In this document: one piece after another, positions 11,135-20,694 of the stretch | Layout: every line of letters starts with the position of its first letter | How positions within the stretch are numbered: position 1 is the first letter of the stretch | From: Macrothele yani | Lineage: Eukaryota > Arthropoda > Arachnida > Araneae > Macrothelidae | DNA length: 64,000 nt | Assembly (NCBI GenBank): GCA_039090855.1 | Contig: CM077005.1 | Coordinates: 14,237,921 to 14,301,920, forward strand | Direction: 5' to 3' | Notes under the pieces: generated by a model | Seen by the model: only the letters and a program-made list of their open reading frames with translations | The model's database searches: none | What the model was told of the DNA's origin: nothing | Made by a program: the position numbers and the translations under genes

Positions 11135-11236
11135 CCAAGATCGACAGTGCAGCTATAGAGAGACTACCAACGGTACTGCTATACGGTTGTAGGGGAAGCA
11201 TCAGAGATGTCCGTAGGTATGCATGGATTTCGCGTG

Positions 11237-11348
11237 TATAACGAAGTAAATTTCTCCGTCATTTCTGTCCACGCCAGGATTCGAACCCGGATCCCCTCAT
11301 TCCGGAATAAGTCACTATACCAATTGAGCTACGCGGACGTCTGTTCAT
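11237..11348 (-). repeat. LTR-like segment with antisense tRNA-like unit
   Basis: The first part matches the TRIM LTRs at 38367 and 45638 (TATAACGAAGTAAATTTCTC, then a tRNA-like unit). The tRNA-like unit occupies 11267-11338 on the minus strand. It is 72 nt like the others, with A-box GTAGCTCAATTGG and B-box GGTTCGAATCC. It is directly followed on the + strand by TTATAATTGGCGCCCGAAC and then a gag gene. So relative to the gag module the tRNA-like unit is antisense, while in the TRIMs it is sense relative to their PBS. It could be a true LTR or a chimeric junction. Confidence 0.55.
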
Positions 11349-11354
11349 TATAAT

Positions 11355-11366
11355 TGGCGCCCGAAC
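11355..11366 (+). promoter_or_regulatory. Primer binding site, Lys type
   Basis: TGGCGCCCGAAC lies immediately after the LTR-like segment and upstream of gag, the expected place for the tRNA primer site. The sequence matches the 3' end complement of tRNA-Lys primers used by many retroelements. The same 12 bases occur, on the minus strand, in TRIM-B and TRIM-C. Confidence 0.7.
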
Positions 11367-11400
11367 ATTTCTTGAACACGAGTATTGACACCTATTGACT

Positions 11401-12566
11401 ATGTCTTCATTACCTGAGAAAACTTCACTATTTCCACCTGAATCAAGTTTCGGTGGAGGTGGGGTTATTTTCGACAATTTGCAGAGGAAGCCTGTGGGTC
11501 TAACTTTGATGTCAATGATTTGCAAGTACCCAGGCAATCCTCACAATTTCGTCATTCACCAGCTTCATATCACTCTGAGTCGCGGGTCGTACCTGAGGTA
11601 TTTCAATCCTCTTACGAAAGAAAAATGCTTGCACATTTCGTGCCTCATGAGGGAACAATTACTTTCAATGGTTTGGAGGGGTCCTTGAAATTTCTCGAGG
11701 ATTTGGAGGATCATTTCGACTTATACAATATTCCTCAAGATTGCAAAGTGCAAATAGCAGGCACTTGCTTGAAAGATACCGCTAAGACCTGGTATCGGCA
11801 GTGGAGAGTATCGAACCCGGATTCTCGTTATGAGAATTTCCGAGCGGAATTTTTGGACGTCTTTCCTTTCGGCCTCAGTCGAGCTGGCCTTGCACAACAA
11901 CTTTTTTCTCGTCAGCAAGGACCCAACGATAGACCTGTTGCGTTTGCTTTAGAAACAACACGCCTGTATAAATTATGGGATCCACATGGCAGTCATGTCG
12001 ACATGTTGGACACCCTATTGCAACAGCTCGATCCATTTCTACAGGATTTTCTTGAGGTCCGACACCTTGCTACAATTCATGAATGCCTTCGCCTCATACG
12101 AACGTATGAGGAGCGACACGGCAAACATGGACCAACTCAACATGCTCGGGTACCCCGGGAGGCTTATCACGAAAATCCTCAGCGGCATAATAGGCCTAAT
12201 GACTTTCAACGCGAGCGTACACAGGTGCAGGTCCAAGCATCATACGTCCCACCGCATAGAAGAGTGGTACACCAACCGCTAGTTTCTAAACAATTTTCTG
12301 GGTACAGTACAAATGCACAGTATGCTCGACCCCGTTCCAATTCACAGAATTCGGAACGTTTTTATGCTTAGGGCAATAATGATTTTTCTGCCCGTGCTGA
12401 GGGAAGAAGTAATAGCAATGGAAATTTCAACAGACAGGCGGAGTTCCCGCAGCAGTTTTCACGAAGTTTTCCTAAGCGTGAAAACTTTCCCGATACCCGG
12501 CAAGGCCGAGGTTTCAGACCGCATGATAATCCAACCAGGAATCCTTTAAACTTCCAAAGGAAGTAG
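11401..12566 (+). pseudogene. LTR-retrotransposon gag, broken
   Basis: A probable start lies at 11401 (MSSLPEKTSLFPPE). The frame changes within about 11520-11600 into the 11520-12371 frame. That frame carries a retrotransposon Gag-type capsid region: W-Y-R-Q-W, then FRAEFLDVFPFG, then LLQQLDPFLQDFLEVR. An in-frame TAG at 12369-12371 is followed by a further 65 codons in the same frame. These are rich in Arg, Asn and Gly (GRSNSNGNFNRQAEF) and run to a TAG at 12564-12566. There is no CCHC knuckle; RNA binding would fall to the basic tail. The TAG could be a mutation or, less likely, a readthrough stop. Confidence 0.7.
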
Positions 12567-12599
12567 ACCAAGGGTCGGTACTGCTTCCTGATACCAAGA

Positions 12600-13088
12600 A
12601 TTCTGACCCTAAAATAGTATTATTGACTGTCCAAACTCCTCAGTTGCCTGATGTGTTATTGACAATTGAAGATATTATTGTCGAGGCAAAGTTCGACAGT
12701 GGTTCTGAAATATCAGCCCTAAATACGATGTTATGCACTGAAAGTTTTCCTGCAATACACGTCCAGCCTGCGACGCAGTATTTGCGAGGTGCAAATAACG
12801 AAATATTCAGTATCACAGGAACTGTCACATTATCTCTAGGGCTGGGAAAGGCTCGTTTTACGCATTCGTTCCTGCTCATAGACGGACCCACCTGTTAAAT
12901 GTCTAATGGGCATAGATTTTATCAATACTTTTAAAGTTACTATGAATTTCGAACAACATGTTATTTCCTTTCCGGAACCTGTCGAAGTGATTCCTAAAGA
13001 TCCTATAGACATAACGAATTTGTTACTGAGTAATCCCGCGGAACGAGTAAACCGCACGCTGAGTAAAAAGAAGTTCCATATTCAATGA
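12600..13088 (+). pseudogene. Aspartic protease and start of pol, truncated
   Basis: The ORF at 12623-12898 contains a retroviral-type protease motif (AKFDSGSEIS, with the catalytic Asp in D-S-G) about 25 residues in. A second conserved patch, GIDFINTFKV, lies in another frame (12906-13088), so one frameshift separates the two halves. The match stops at about 13088 and no reverse transcriptase follows. The missing RT and missing 3' LTR show the element is cut off here. It would have processed Gag/Pol polyprotein. Confidence 0.7.
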
Positions 13089-13089
13089 A

Positions 13090-13810
13090 TTTATTGCACG
13101 TGCGAGTCTTACCTAAACAAACTCTAGCACTTTGAAGATTAGGTACACTTTAGCTACGTCAAGTAACCTTCCAATAACCCTAACATGACTTAACGTAAGC
13201 TTCCCTGCACTACACGTCCAGCGGAGGACTTTATTCATTATACGTGGGGCGCGGATTAGTGCATTTTTTCACTAGTTGTTTCATTTAATATTATACATCA
13301 AAAGACAAGGCTGCACTGTTAAATAAAATCTACTTAAAAATAAGAGCCTGTACCTACTCGTTTTTTTTAAAAGTACAATCGTATCGTAAACGAATACATG
13401 ACGTGCTCAAATATAAGTAACCACACGTACTTACAAATAACTGCGTCAATAAATATAAATATAATCTCGTATTACTTCATTTTAGATAATATAGATTTCA
13501 AGAGAAATTGTTTAATGTGTAAAGTGACACACATAAATAATTAATACAACAAAGTAACTGATCACAAGTAATTTACTTATGCATAAAGTATCTTTGCGTG
13601 CGTTTTTACATTAACTACATTTGTGTCAATCTCATAAATAATATATTGTTGCTTCATCACTGTATTTGTCATAAAATTGTGCGGTCCATTTGCCCAGCAT
13701 GTGACAACGAGTATATCTATTATCCCAGATGTGCCATCGAATAATATACTTCCAGTTGATTCTATGAATAAATGAGTATGCATGGAGTACACGCATTCCA
13801 AATTTAAAAT
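13090..13810. other. AT-rich stretch without gene
   Basis: No LTR matching 11237-11348 is present here. There is also no recognisable ORF or repeat. It may be unrelated DNA joined after the truncation of the retroelement. Confidence 0.5.
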
Positions 13811-13811
13811 C

Positions 13812-14060
13812 GAGCCGCGGATGACTTAGTGGTTAGAGATTCAGACTACTGATGGAGGGACCACAGGTTCAAACCTAGCGATAGGCTTGAACCTGGGGTT
13901 TTTCGTGGTGGTGTGAAATTCTAGCAATCCCGGAATTTCAGACGAGCACGTTAAATGACGGCCCCCGGTTGAAGTTCTTCAGTCCCCTCTCCCCCTTCCT
14001 CAATTTCTCTGTGCCTTCTATGTGCAAAAATCGTTTGCTTGTACGGTGGCGCCATCTAGT
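13812..14060 (+). repeat. tRNA-derived SINE, another family
   Basis: CCGCGGATGACTTAGTGGTT (A-box region) and GGTTCAAACCTAGCG (B box) start the element. A tail follows containing TTAAATGACGGCCCCCGG and pyrimidine-rich text up to about 14020. The head is close to family C but the tail differs. The CTTGAACCTGG just after the B box forms a short inverted copy of it. Confidence 0.65.
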
Positions 14061-14126
14061 GTGCTCTTTCTCATTTACAAACTATCCTATCAAAACTGAA
14101 TGAAGTTAGAGCACATATATTTGCCG

Positions 14127-14290
14127 CCCCGGTGGCCTAAGCGATGGCCTCTGACCATTCGCCCTAGTTGGGTCCGAGTTCGAATCCCGGTGAGGCATGG
14201 GTGTTTGTGTTTGTCTTTCAGCACTGGCTCTCAATGTGTTACTTGTCCAACACTGGTTATCTGTGTACATTGGTCATTTAGCATACTGTG
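14127..14290 (+). repeat. SINE family A, diverged copy
   Basis: CCCCGGTGGCCTAAGCGATG gives a shortened A-box region. GAGTTCGAATCCCGGTGAGG gives the B box, followed by the family A body start (GTTTGTCTTTCAGCACTGGC). The 3' half diverges from other copies. Confidence 0.75.
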
Positions 14291-14299
14291 AAATCCATG

Positions 14300-15480
14300 T
14301 TTGATGTATACTTGTTCACAATATGTTGCATGATTAATAACACTGTCTATATCTGTGTAAATGGATCAACTGTCATGCTGTCATCCATGTATGATTTGTA
14401 CTTGTTGCTGCGAAATAAACGTTCAATCAGAAAAAGAAAGTTTTTATCCGGGCTTTAGACTTCCCGCAAACATATATTTCACAAATAAGGTAGATGTGGA
14501 TATGCTTGTCAAAGGGGGACACTGGATGAGAACTGTTGCTTTTTCAAAAAGAACATTTAATAATTCGCCTGCTTTTTCTTTTTTTAGGGGGTGTCTTTTG
14601 CACATATCCCCTGGCAAAAACTTTGTCTTATGCGTACACGGTTTCACATAAATTTCACAGTACACCGCCGTGTTTTCTCAGTGTCATCCATATTTTCGCT
14701 GTATGTAATTCACACTGTCATTTGCCCTCCCTTGCTGTATCGCCTGAGTGCTCCGCCATAGGAATCTACCCCCCCCCCCCGTCACGCCAAAAACATTTGT
14801 AACGAACAACTTTGATGTTCCGTGTAAAAGACAACGTTCTTCTCAGGTATGGACTAGTTTCATCTTATAGGTTATGAAAGTCCTCATAATACTCGTGTAT
14901 CTCAACGAAAAATCTCCATACAATGCTGAAACCTCCCCTAATTTCCAAGTATCTTACCTGTATTCCTGTATATTATTTTTTTCAGCCTGTTTTATCTCGA
15001 TCACAATACCTCTCTTTTCCTAACACATTCTATGTGCATTATTGTCTTATTTTCAAATTCGTTTTTTCAATGCTGTTGTACACCTCTGCTTTCCAACAGT
15101 TTTTACATGTATACGCAATTTCTCAATGTATTTTAACTTGTTTTACCATATCATAGAATATCAGCCGTATGCTGAGAAACAATCTGTTTTGCTAAGTTGC
15201 TTTCAAATTTTTTTTCGTGCATTACTGTATCTTTATTACAGTCTACTTCGTATGTATATACGTATATATACGTCTCCTTTTGTAACGTACTTTATCTGTA
15301 TTACTGAGTGTTGTTTTACAAGTTATTCAATTTACATCGTTATGCTTTTCTTTTCCAACTTATCTGTTTCGCTGTCCTGTGTTTAACGTAATTTATCTGC
15401 ATTAGTATACCCATATTTCCCAACGTATTCAGTACGAATTACTCTATCACTGCTTTCCAATTTATTTTATCCATACTGCT
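14300..15480. other. AT-rich, no recognised gene
   Basis: Contains a C-run near 14770 and several short chance ORFs (14361-15386) that are rich in Phe, Tyr and Cys, as expected from T-rich sequence. I saw no domain, inverted repeat or SINE. Confidence 0.5.
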
Positions 15481-15499
15481 ATGGCTGCGTTTCCAGAGT

Positions 15500-16142
15500 C
15501 CATTTAAGAGGGATGCTAGGGGGAGGGCTGCAGCCCCGGGCCTCGCATTTTCAAGGGGCCCCAGTTACCTGCAGGATGCTTAAATAATTAACAGTGTCTT
15601 GCAGGGTTTTTTTTTCAGATATCACAGTGAAAACTGTAAAAAACTGCCTTGTGAATTTTTTTCTATTTCTTTCTCCTTTTTTAGCAGGAATCCGCAAAAG
15701 AGTAGTCGCCCCCAGTCCATTCTCTAATCTTTCAAAAGCATCGCAGATGTTTTTTTTTGTACACATCTGTAATTGGGGGAAATTTTCATACATTAATAAT
15801 TCGTTTGAATCATGATATTTGGATTGTATTATTTTGTTCACTACTTTAATATACTTCCAACAAGCCGAACCCGAGGGGGCGGGGGGTGTTGGCTGGGGTA
15901 ATGAAAGCATAATTGAACTGGTATCCATTTTTCAATCATGCATTTTTGCATTTTCTTGCTAACACCGATTCATCCATGAATCACTTCAATATGACGGGGA
16001 TAATTCTATGGATCCCTCTTCATACTTTGGAAATATTTTCTCCTGGGGATTTTTATTCGGCCACCCATAGTCAAATCGTAGATGTGCCACTACTAGTAAT
16101 ACTGGGGCCCCAAAATACTGCCCAGCCCCGGGCCCCCTGTCT
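15500..16142 (-). mobile_element. Possible hAT-type remnant with GC-rich termini
   Basis: The left end contains GCCCCGGGCC followed by GGGGCCCCAGTTAC. The right end read on the minus strand contains GCCCGGGGCTGGGC followed by GGGGCCCCAGTATTAC, so the two ends are roughly inverted. GC-rich GGGCCC-type termini around AT-rich interiors are common in hAT elements. No clean 8-bp duplication could be fixed. Confidence 0.4.
15551..15928 (-). CDS. Uncharacterised 125-codon ORF inside the possible hAT remnant
   Basis: The product is soluble-looking and charged, with KKGERNRKKFTRQ at about residues 84-96 and a region CDAFERLENGLGATTLL before it. No catalytic motif or membrane segment is visible. Its position between the GC-rich termini suggests it may be a transposase fragment, but I do not recognise the family. 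It lacks an identifiable promoter. It could equally be a chance ORF. Confidence 0.3.
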   Translation of the reverse strand: MDTSSIMLSLPQPTPPAPSGSACWKYIKVVNKIIQSKYHDSNELLMYENFPQLQMCTKKNICDAFERLENGLGATTLLRIPAKKGERNRKKFTRQFFTVFTVISEKKTLQDTVNYLSILQVTGAP

Positions 16143-16252
16143 CTTTCAATTGGCTCTGTGCGTTTCTCAACTTACACTGTCTACATTCCTGCACCTTTAT
16201 TCTCCAGATTTTGTTCTGAACATCTGGCTTCCAAAATCTTTCAACTGTACCT

Positions 16253-16384
16253 TGTGACGTATACTACAGAGATAAAGCACGTGTCAAGACGACAAATCTG
16301 CAGCGATACATTCTGTCCATGTAACTTAGTTGGAAGAGCAACTTACTCCGGTGTGAGGGGCGCGGACAAATTTGTGTTTTCACA
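16253..16384 (+). repeat. TRIM-A left LTR
   Basis: 132 bp; starts TGTGACGTATACTACAGAG and ends TTGTGTTTTCACA. Compared with the right LTR it lacks the segment ATTTCGATTTCCGTTTC. Confidence 0.75.
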
Positions 16385-16533
16385 TTAGCGCCCAAACGTT
16401 AAAATGAATGTCCTGGCCGTTAGGTTCTTCGAAAAATGTGTGCTATTTGTTCCACACATTGTCAGGAATTAATGAAAAAATAAAATCCTACTTCGCATCG
16501 AATAAAAAAAAAAAAAAATTAAGGGGGAGATGA

Positions 16534-16682
16534 TGTGTCGTACTACAGAGGTAAAGCACTTGTCAAGACGTCAAAGCTGCAGCGATACATTCTATCAGTG
16601 TCGCTAAGTTGGGAGAGCAACTTACTCCGGAGTGAGGGGGCGCGATTTCGATTTCCGTTTCGGACAAATTTGTGTTTTCACA
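16534..16682 (+). repeat. TRIM-A right LTR
   Basis: 149 bp; starts TGTGTCGTACTACAGAGG and ends TTGTGTTTTCACA. It retains both halves of the tRNA-like unit, though the B box is weak (CGATTTCGATTTCC). Confidence 0.75.
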
Positions 16683-16689
16683 ACCTCTG

Positions 16690-17101
16690 GCTTTTACTTC
16701 GCTGTTCAGTTCGTTGCAGTAGCCGAAAAGAATGGAATTTCATTGAGAAAAAGTTTAAAAGAACAAACTGATTTATAAAAAGGGAAAGGGGGCGGGGGAG
16801 GGAGGCATTATTTCCCGATATTTGCAGTGCAGATTCTGTAAAATATGGTTTGAAGTTATTTTAAAGCATTTCATTTGACTTACATCGTAAGACATCCGAG
16901 AAATTTTAAACTATGTTCCAAATAAAAACCGCTTAGAACGCACAAAACCAATGATAATTTATTCCGAATATTTCTTACGGAACTGAATGCTTCGACTTAC
17001 GACGAGATCAGTTTCCGAAAAACGCTCAGTAAACGCAGGACTTGAAAAGGAGGAAAAAAGTAAATTATTCAGGGGTATGTTTCTACCAAATGCGACGAGG
17101 A
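16690..17101. other. Spacer before the large LTR element, no gene
   Basis: AT-rich with a short G-rich patch near 16780-16803. No recognisable repeat. Confidence 0.5.
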
Positions 17102-17105
17102 AGGG

Positions 17106-19064
17106 TGTTACCCGTATGTCCTCCGGAATATCGTGTAACATTGGAGGACCATGATTTCGTAGGTATGAATTTCGGAAAGGGGGCCTACAAATTAGTAAGT
17201 GTGGGAAAGCAATATATTCACCAAATAATTCCTACGGTATCGCATAGTACGAGGAAATAGTTAAACGAGGAAGAGTAGTTACCAAGTAAACAATTTAGAG
17301 AGCGCGGGAATTGGGAAAGAAAATCCGAGAAGCATAATGTGGACAGGCGTTCTAAGAGGATAATTATAATACCTATTTCATAATTTTTCTAAGACCTGGC
17401 TGAGCAGATTTCTTTCTTGAGGAGGAAATTCCTTTATTTTTTTTTCATCATTCTTTTGAATTGTTTTTTTATTTTATTTTGTGTTCCCCGAGCTCTCCGG
17501 AAATTCCAGTAAGAATACGCACGAAACACACCCCTAGGTTAGTAAAGAGAAAACTCGGAGGTTTTAGCAAGCAACGCTACGAGAATGAAATGCTCGCAAT
17601 CACAGGTGGGGGCCAATTTACTGGACCTTTCGCTATTATCGAAGTCACGTTTTACGCACGCTAGCGGGGAACGAACAGGGCATATTTCTCGTAGTGGGCG
17701 TAACTGGTTGACACCAACAGAAAGAGTCACACAGGAAGCGTACGTGAAAATTCTAAGGCAGCGCGGACATCTCCGCGGAGCAGTTGACAAGATAAAGGAA
17801 TATTCATCTTCAAGAAAACTCGATGTTCTCAAGCCTTTGCCAACGAATCGGAGGGATTCCCATACAGGGATGTAAACCAATGCCGAAGCGAGGAAAAGCG
17901 GCCCAACCAATAAGGGGAGAACCATTTGGGTAGGACAGGAACACCCCGAACCCCTTAAACATAGACGAGAGAAAGTTTTTTTTTTAGGCGGAGATGATTT
18001 GGAGAGAACACGGGATGGAATGATGACTGCTATTTCTGGGTGAACGCAGAGAGGAAAGATGGACTCTAGATGAATCCTGGGCAGAATATCGCAGAAAGAA
18101 TTAAGTTAGGAGTTTTCCTGGGAGGACGCTCAAAATTGAGCAAGATGATTTCCAGGTGAAGGGAAGTATGATGTTTTCCCTGAGAGGTTTTTACGCAAAT
18201 TTTGGGTGAAGCATCGAGTGATCTTATGCGGGCAGTGTGCATTCAGCAGGACCGGATGAGGTCCCAACCATAGACTTTATACCTATAAGTAATACCGGAC
18301 GACAACGAAATAGATGAAAAGAAAAGAATTTGGTGAGAAAAATTTCATAATTCCCAATATCTCGTTAGCATGATCATGATTTTGTCTCCTATACATCCTC
18401 GGTAGAAAAGATAATTTTAATCTCTTGCAAGTGCTGAATAACATAATGTGTCTTATATTTTGCGGAAGGTGAACGTTAAAATATGATTACGAATATAAAA
18501 AGCATACTGAACTTAAAATATATTTTGGTTTAAATTAATAGAAATCTCCACCGATCAGTGTAATAGATTTTAAGGAAACACAAATGAAAATAAATTCTGT
18601 ATTTTATAATGAAATTTACCCGAGTTTCTCAAATCTTTGAAAATTCAAAATAAGTGAATCTTTGTTTATTTTAACCTGAATAATTAAGTAGAACAATCGT
18701 AAAGTTTTGGTAGAGTAACAACTCCAAGATTTTAAGAAGAAAATAACTTTTAACATTTAGCAAACCCAGTCGCAGGAAAATAAAAGGTCCAAATCTGACA
18801 TGAGTTTATTAAATTTCAAGCGGCATATGGAGGAATATGGGTTTCCCATGTTCTCCCATATGAAACACAACGCAATGCACCCGTCAACCCTGAACTTGGA
18901 GACCCTCCATTAGGGAACCCAACTTCACGGTAGACACCCATAGGCGGAAGATAATAGAGAGTAAAGAGTTACGAAAATTAACGGCCTTCTTAATAATTAA
19001 TCCCACTGCAGCGAATAGGACGCAGCAGATGGTTCGCCCTCACATCGAGTAGGGGGTGGTAATA
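17106..19064 (+). repeat. 5' LTR
   Basis: Starts TGTTACCCGTATGTCC and ends GGGGGTGGTAATA; the short imperfect terminal inversion is TGTTAC / GTAATA. Compared with the 3' LTR I see about six differences. Examples are CATCTCCGCGG against CATCCCGCGG, GCGGGCAG against GCGGCAG, and CACCCGTC against CACCTGTC. All but the last are indels in short runs. ORFs inside it (up to 128 codons) occur in both LTRs but are disrupted by those indels and look non-functional. Confidence 0.92.
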
Positions 19065-19070
19065 TAAAAC

Positions 19071-19088
19071 TGGTGCCGTGTGACCAGG
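19071..19088 (+). promoter_or_regulatory. Primer binding site
   Basis: TGGTGCCGTGTGACCAGG begins 6 nt after the LTR end, the usual spacing for a tRNA 3'-CCA-complementary site. I cannot assign the tRNA with confidence. A diverged second version of the same text (AATATAAAA...GACCAGGATTT) follows at 19110-19142, so the PBS region is partly duplicated. Confidence 0.65.
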
Positions 19089-20694
19089 ATTTTTCAGTTC
19101 TTTGGTTAATTAATATAAAATTTGTGCTAGGACCAGGATTTCTTTGATCCTGTGGTTTAAAAAAAAAAAGAATATTTGTTTTCGGTGGTCAGGATAATTA
19201 ATCAAGTATACAGAATTAGCAGAATAATGCGATGTGTTTCTATTATCTCCCCTTCAATTCTGAGTAACAAGATGCAGGTTTTATAGAAAAATTAAGGAAA
19301 TTGTAGCAAGATTTTAACTTCAAAAAAAATAGTGAAGGTGAAATGCAAGTAAATAAGTTGCAGGAAATCAGATTATGCTGAAATAAATTTAAATTTCTAA
19401 GGAAATAGGCAGAAAAACAAATAAGAGTTATACTGCTAATTTAGCAAATGAATAGATGAAATTTTACAGAAAATTCATGAAAATTAATAGTACGGAGAAA
19501 ATAAATTTATACAAGTGTAATTCATGAATAATTTTGATTTATAGTTGAAAATCAAGGGAAAATTCCTTGCAACTCAAAGTGAAATTTATTTTTGATGTGT
19601 TGTTTATTTGTGCATTTGAGTGTTGTGATTTTAAATCGGTAACTAAGGAGAATAATAGGTTCTTTGATAACTTGGGGATTGTATTATTTAACGGTGAGGC
19701 ACTGATAGAAGAGTAGTGATGAGAAGTGGTGGTGATATATATTTTAAAATCAAAAGTGCATTATTATTGAAGTGTGATTTTATTATGTGTGTTAATGCAT
19801 TGATAAGAAACTGATAATTTAAGAAGGAATAGGCAGGTTAATTATTGATAAGAGGAATTTTTTTTTTTTCTGCAAGATATAGGAGCTAATAGAAGGTTAA
19901 GCAGTAATCTTGATTTGTTTTGGAAGACTAAAAGGGAATGTAATATCTAAGTGTGTGTTTTATTGTGCATTTAAATGTGTAGAGGTACTTGGGAGTGTAG
20001 ACAGAGAGTAGTTGAGTGGATTAATATTTGGAAAAGAGTAACAAAAAGGACTAGTGCAAAAATAATTGGTAGGAGTAATAATTGAATAATGCTGGAAAAA
20101 ATTTTTGAAATGAAAATAGTGTTTATTGAAGTGTGATTTATTGTGCTTTAAATGTGTGATTTATATGCATCCAGCAAGGGAAGTAGACAGAGGTTATTGC
20201 TAGTATACTAAAATTTAATGAATTTAGGAAGTCAGCATAAGTATTTGAGGTGTGGTTCTAATTTCTTGAAAAAGTGGTTATCGTATATAATTTTGTTGCA
20301 AGTGCATAATTTGATCTCAAGTGTTTCTAGTGTATTTATATATATATTTAAGACGTTCAAATTTATTACATATCTTAGTGTGAAGTGCTGGTTGTATATG
20401 TGCATATTTTGAGGGAATTTTGTTTAGTGTGTCGCGAGTTAGGTAGAGTTAAGTTGAAAGCCGAATGCAATTTAGGAGTAAGCTAGGAACGTTAATCATC
20501 TTATTCGTAGACAATTGTTTTCTGATCATAAGTCAAGTGGGTTAGCAGACGAAGCAGCGAGTTACGTTAGAGTGAATTTTTTATTTTTACGTGGTAGCTT
20601 CACCGGAATTTTTCTAATTTTATGCGACTTTACGAGATTACGAAGCATATAGAAGCCGTGGGAATTTAAGTTAGTAAGGTTAAAGAATAAATAT
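19089..20694 (+). other. Long A-rich untranslated leader
   Basis: 1.6 kb between PBS and gag with no meaningful ORF. It is rich in A and in recurring TGTGATTTATTGTGC/TTAAATGTG text (about 19776, 19953, 20125), suggesting internal diverged repeats. It would hold the packaging signal and the env splice donor if the element follows retroviral practice, but neither can be read off directly. Confidence 0.6.

Larger units (their letters stand above)
16253..16682 (+). mobile_element. TRIM-A: miniature LTR element
   Basis: Terminal direct repeats lie at 16253-16384 and 16534-16682, flanked by a 4-bp duplication ACCT (16249-16252 and 16683-16686). The left LTR is followed at once by TTAGCGCCCAAACG, a decayed Lys-type PBS. 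The right LTR is preceded by the purine tract AAGGGGGAGATGA, the same tract as in TRIM-B. Each LTR begins TGTG and ends CACA. A tRNA-like head is visible (GCTAAGTTGGGAGAGCAACT). The left LTR has lost about 17 bp that include the B-box region. The 149-bp interior is non-coding. Confidence 0.8.

Noticed and set aside
14361..15386. Several overlapping Phe/Tyr-rich ORFs that look membrane-like
   Set aside because: The stretch is simply T-rich; codon content, short lengths and lack of motifs argue against real proteins.
17539..17925. Minus-strand ORF of 128 codons inside the 5' LTR (and plus-strand ORF at 17585-17875)
   Set aside because: The equivalent frames in the 3' LTR are broken by one-base indels, there is no recognisable domain, and both lie in non-coding LTR sequence.
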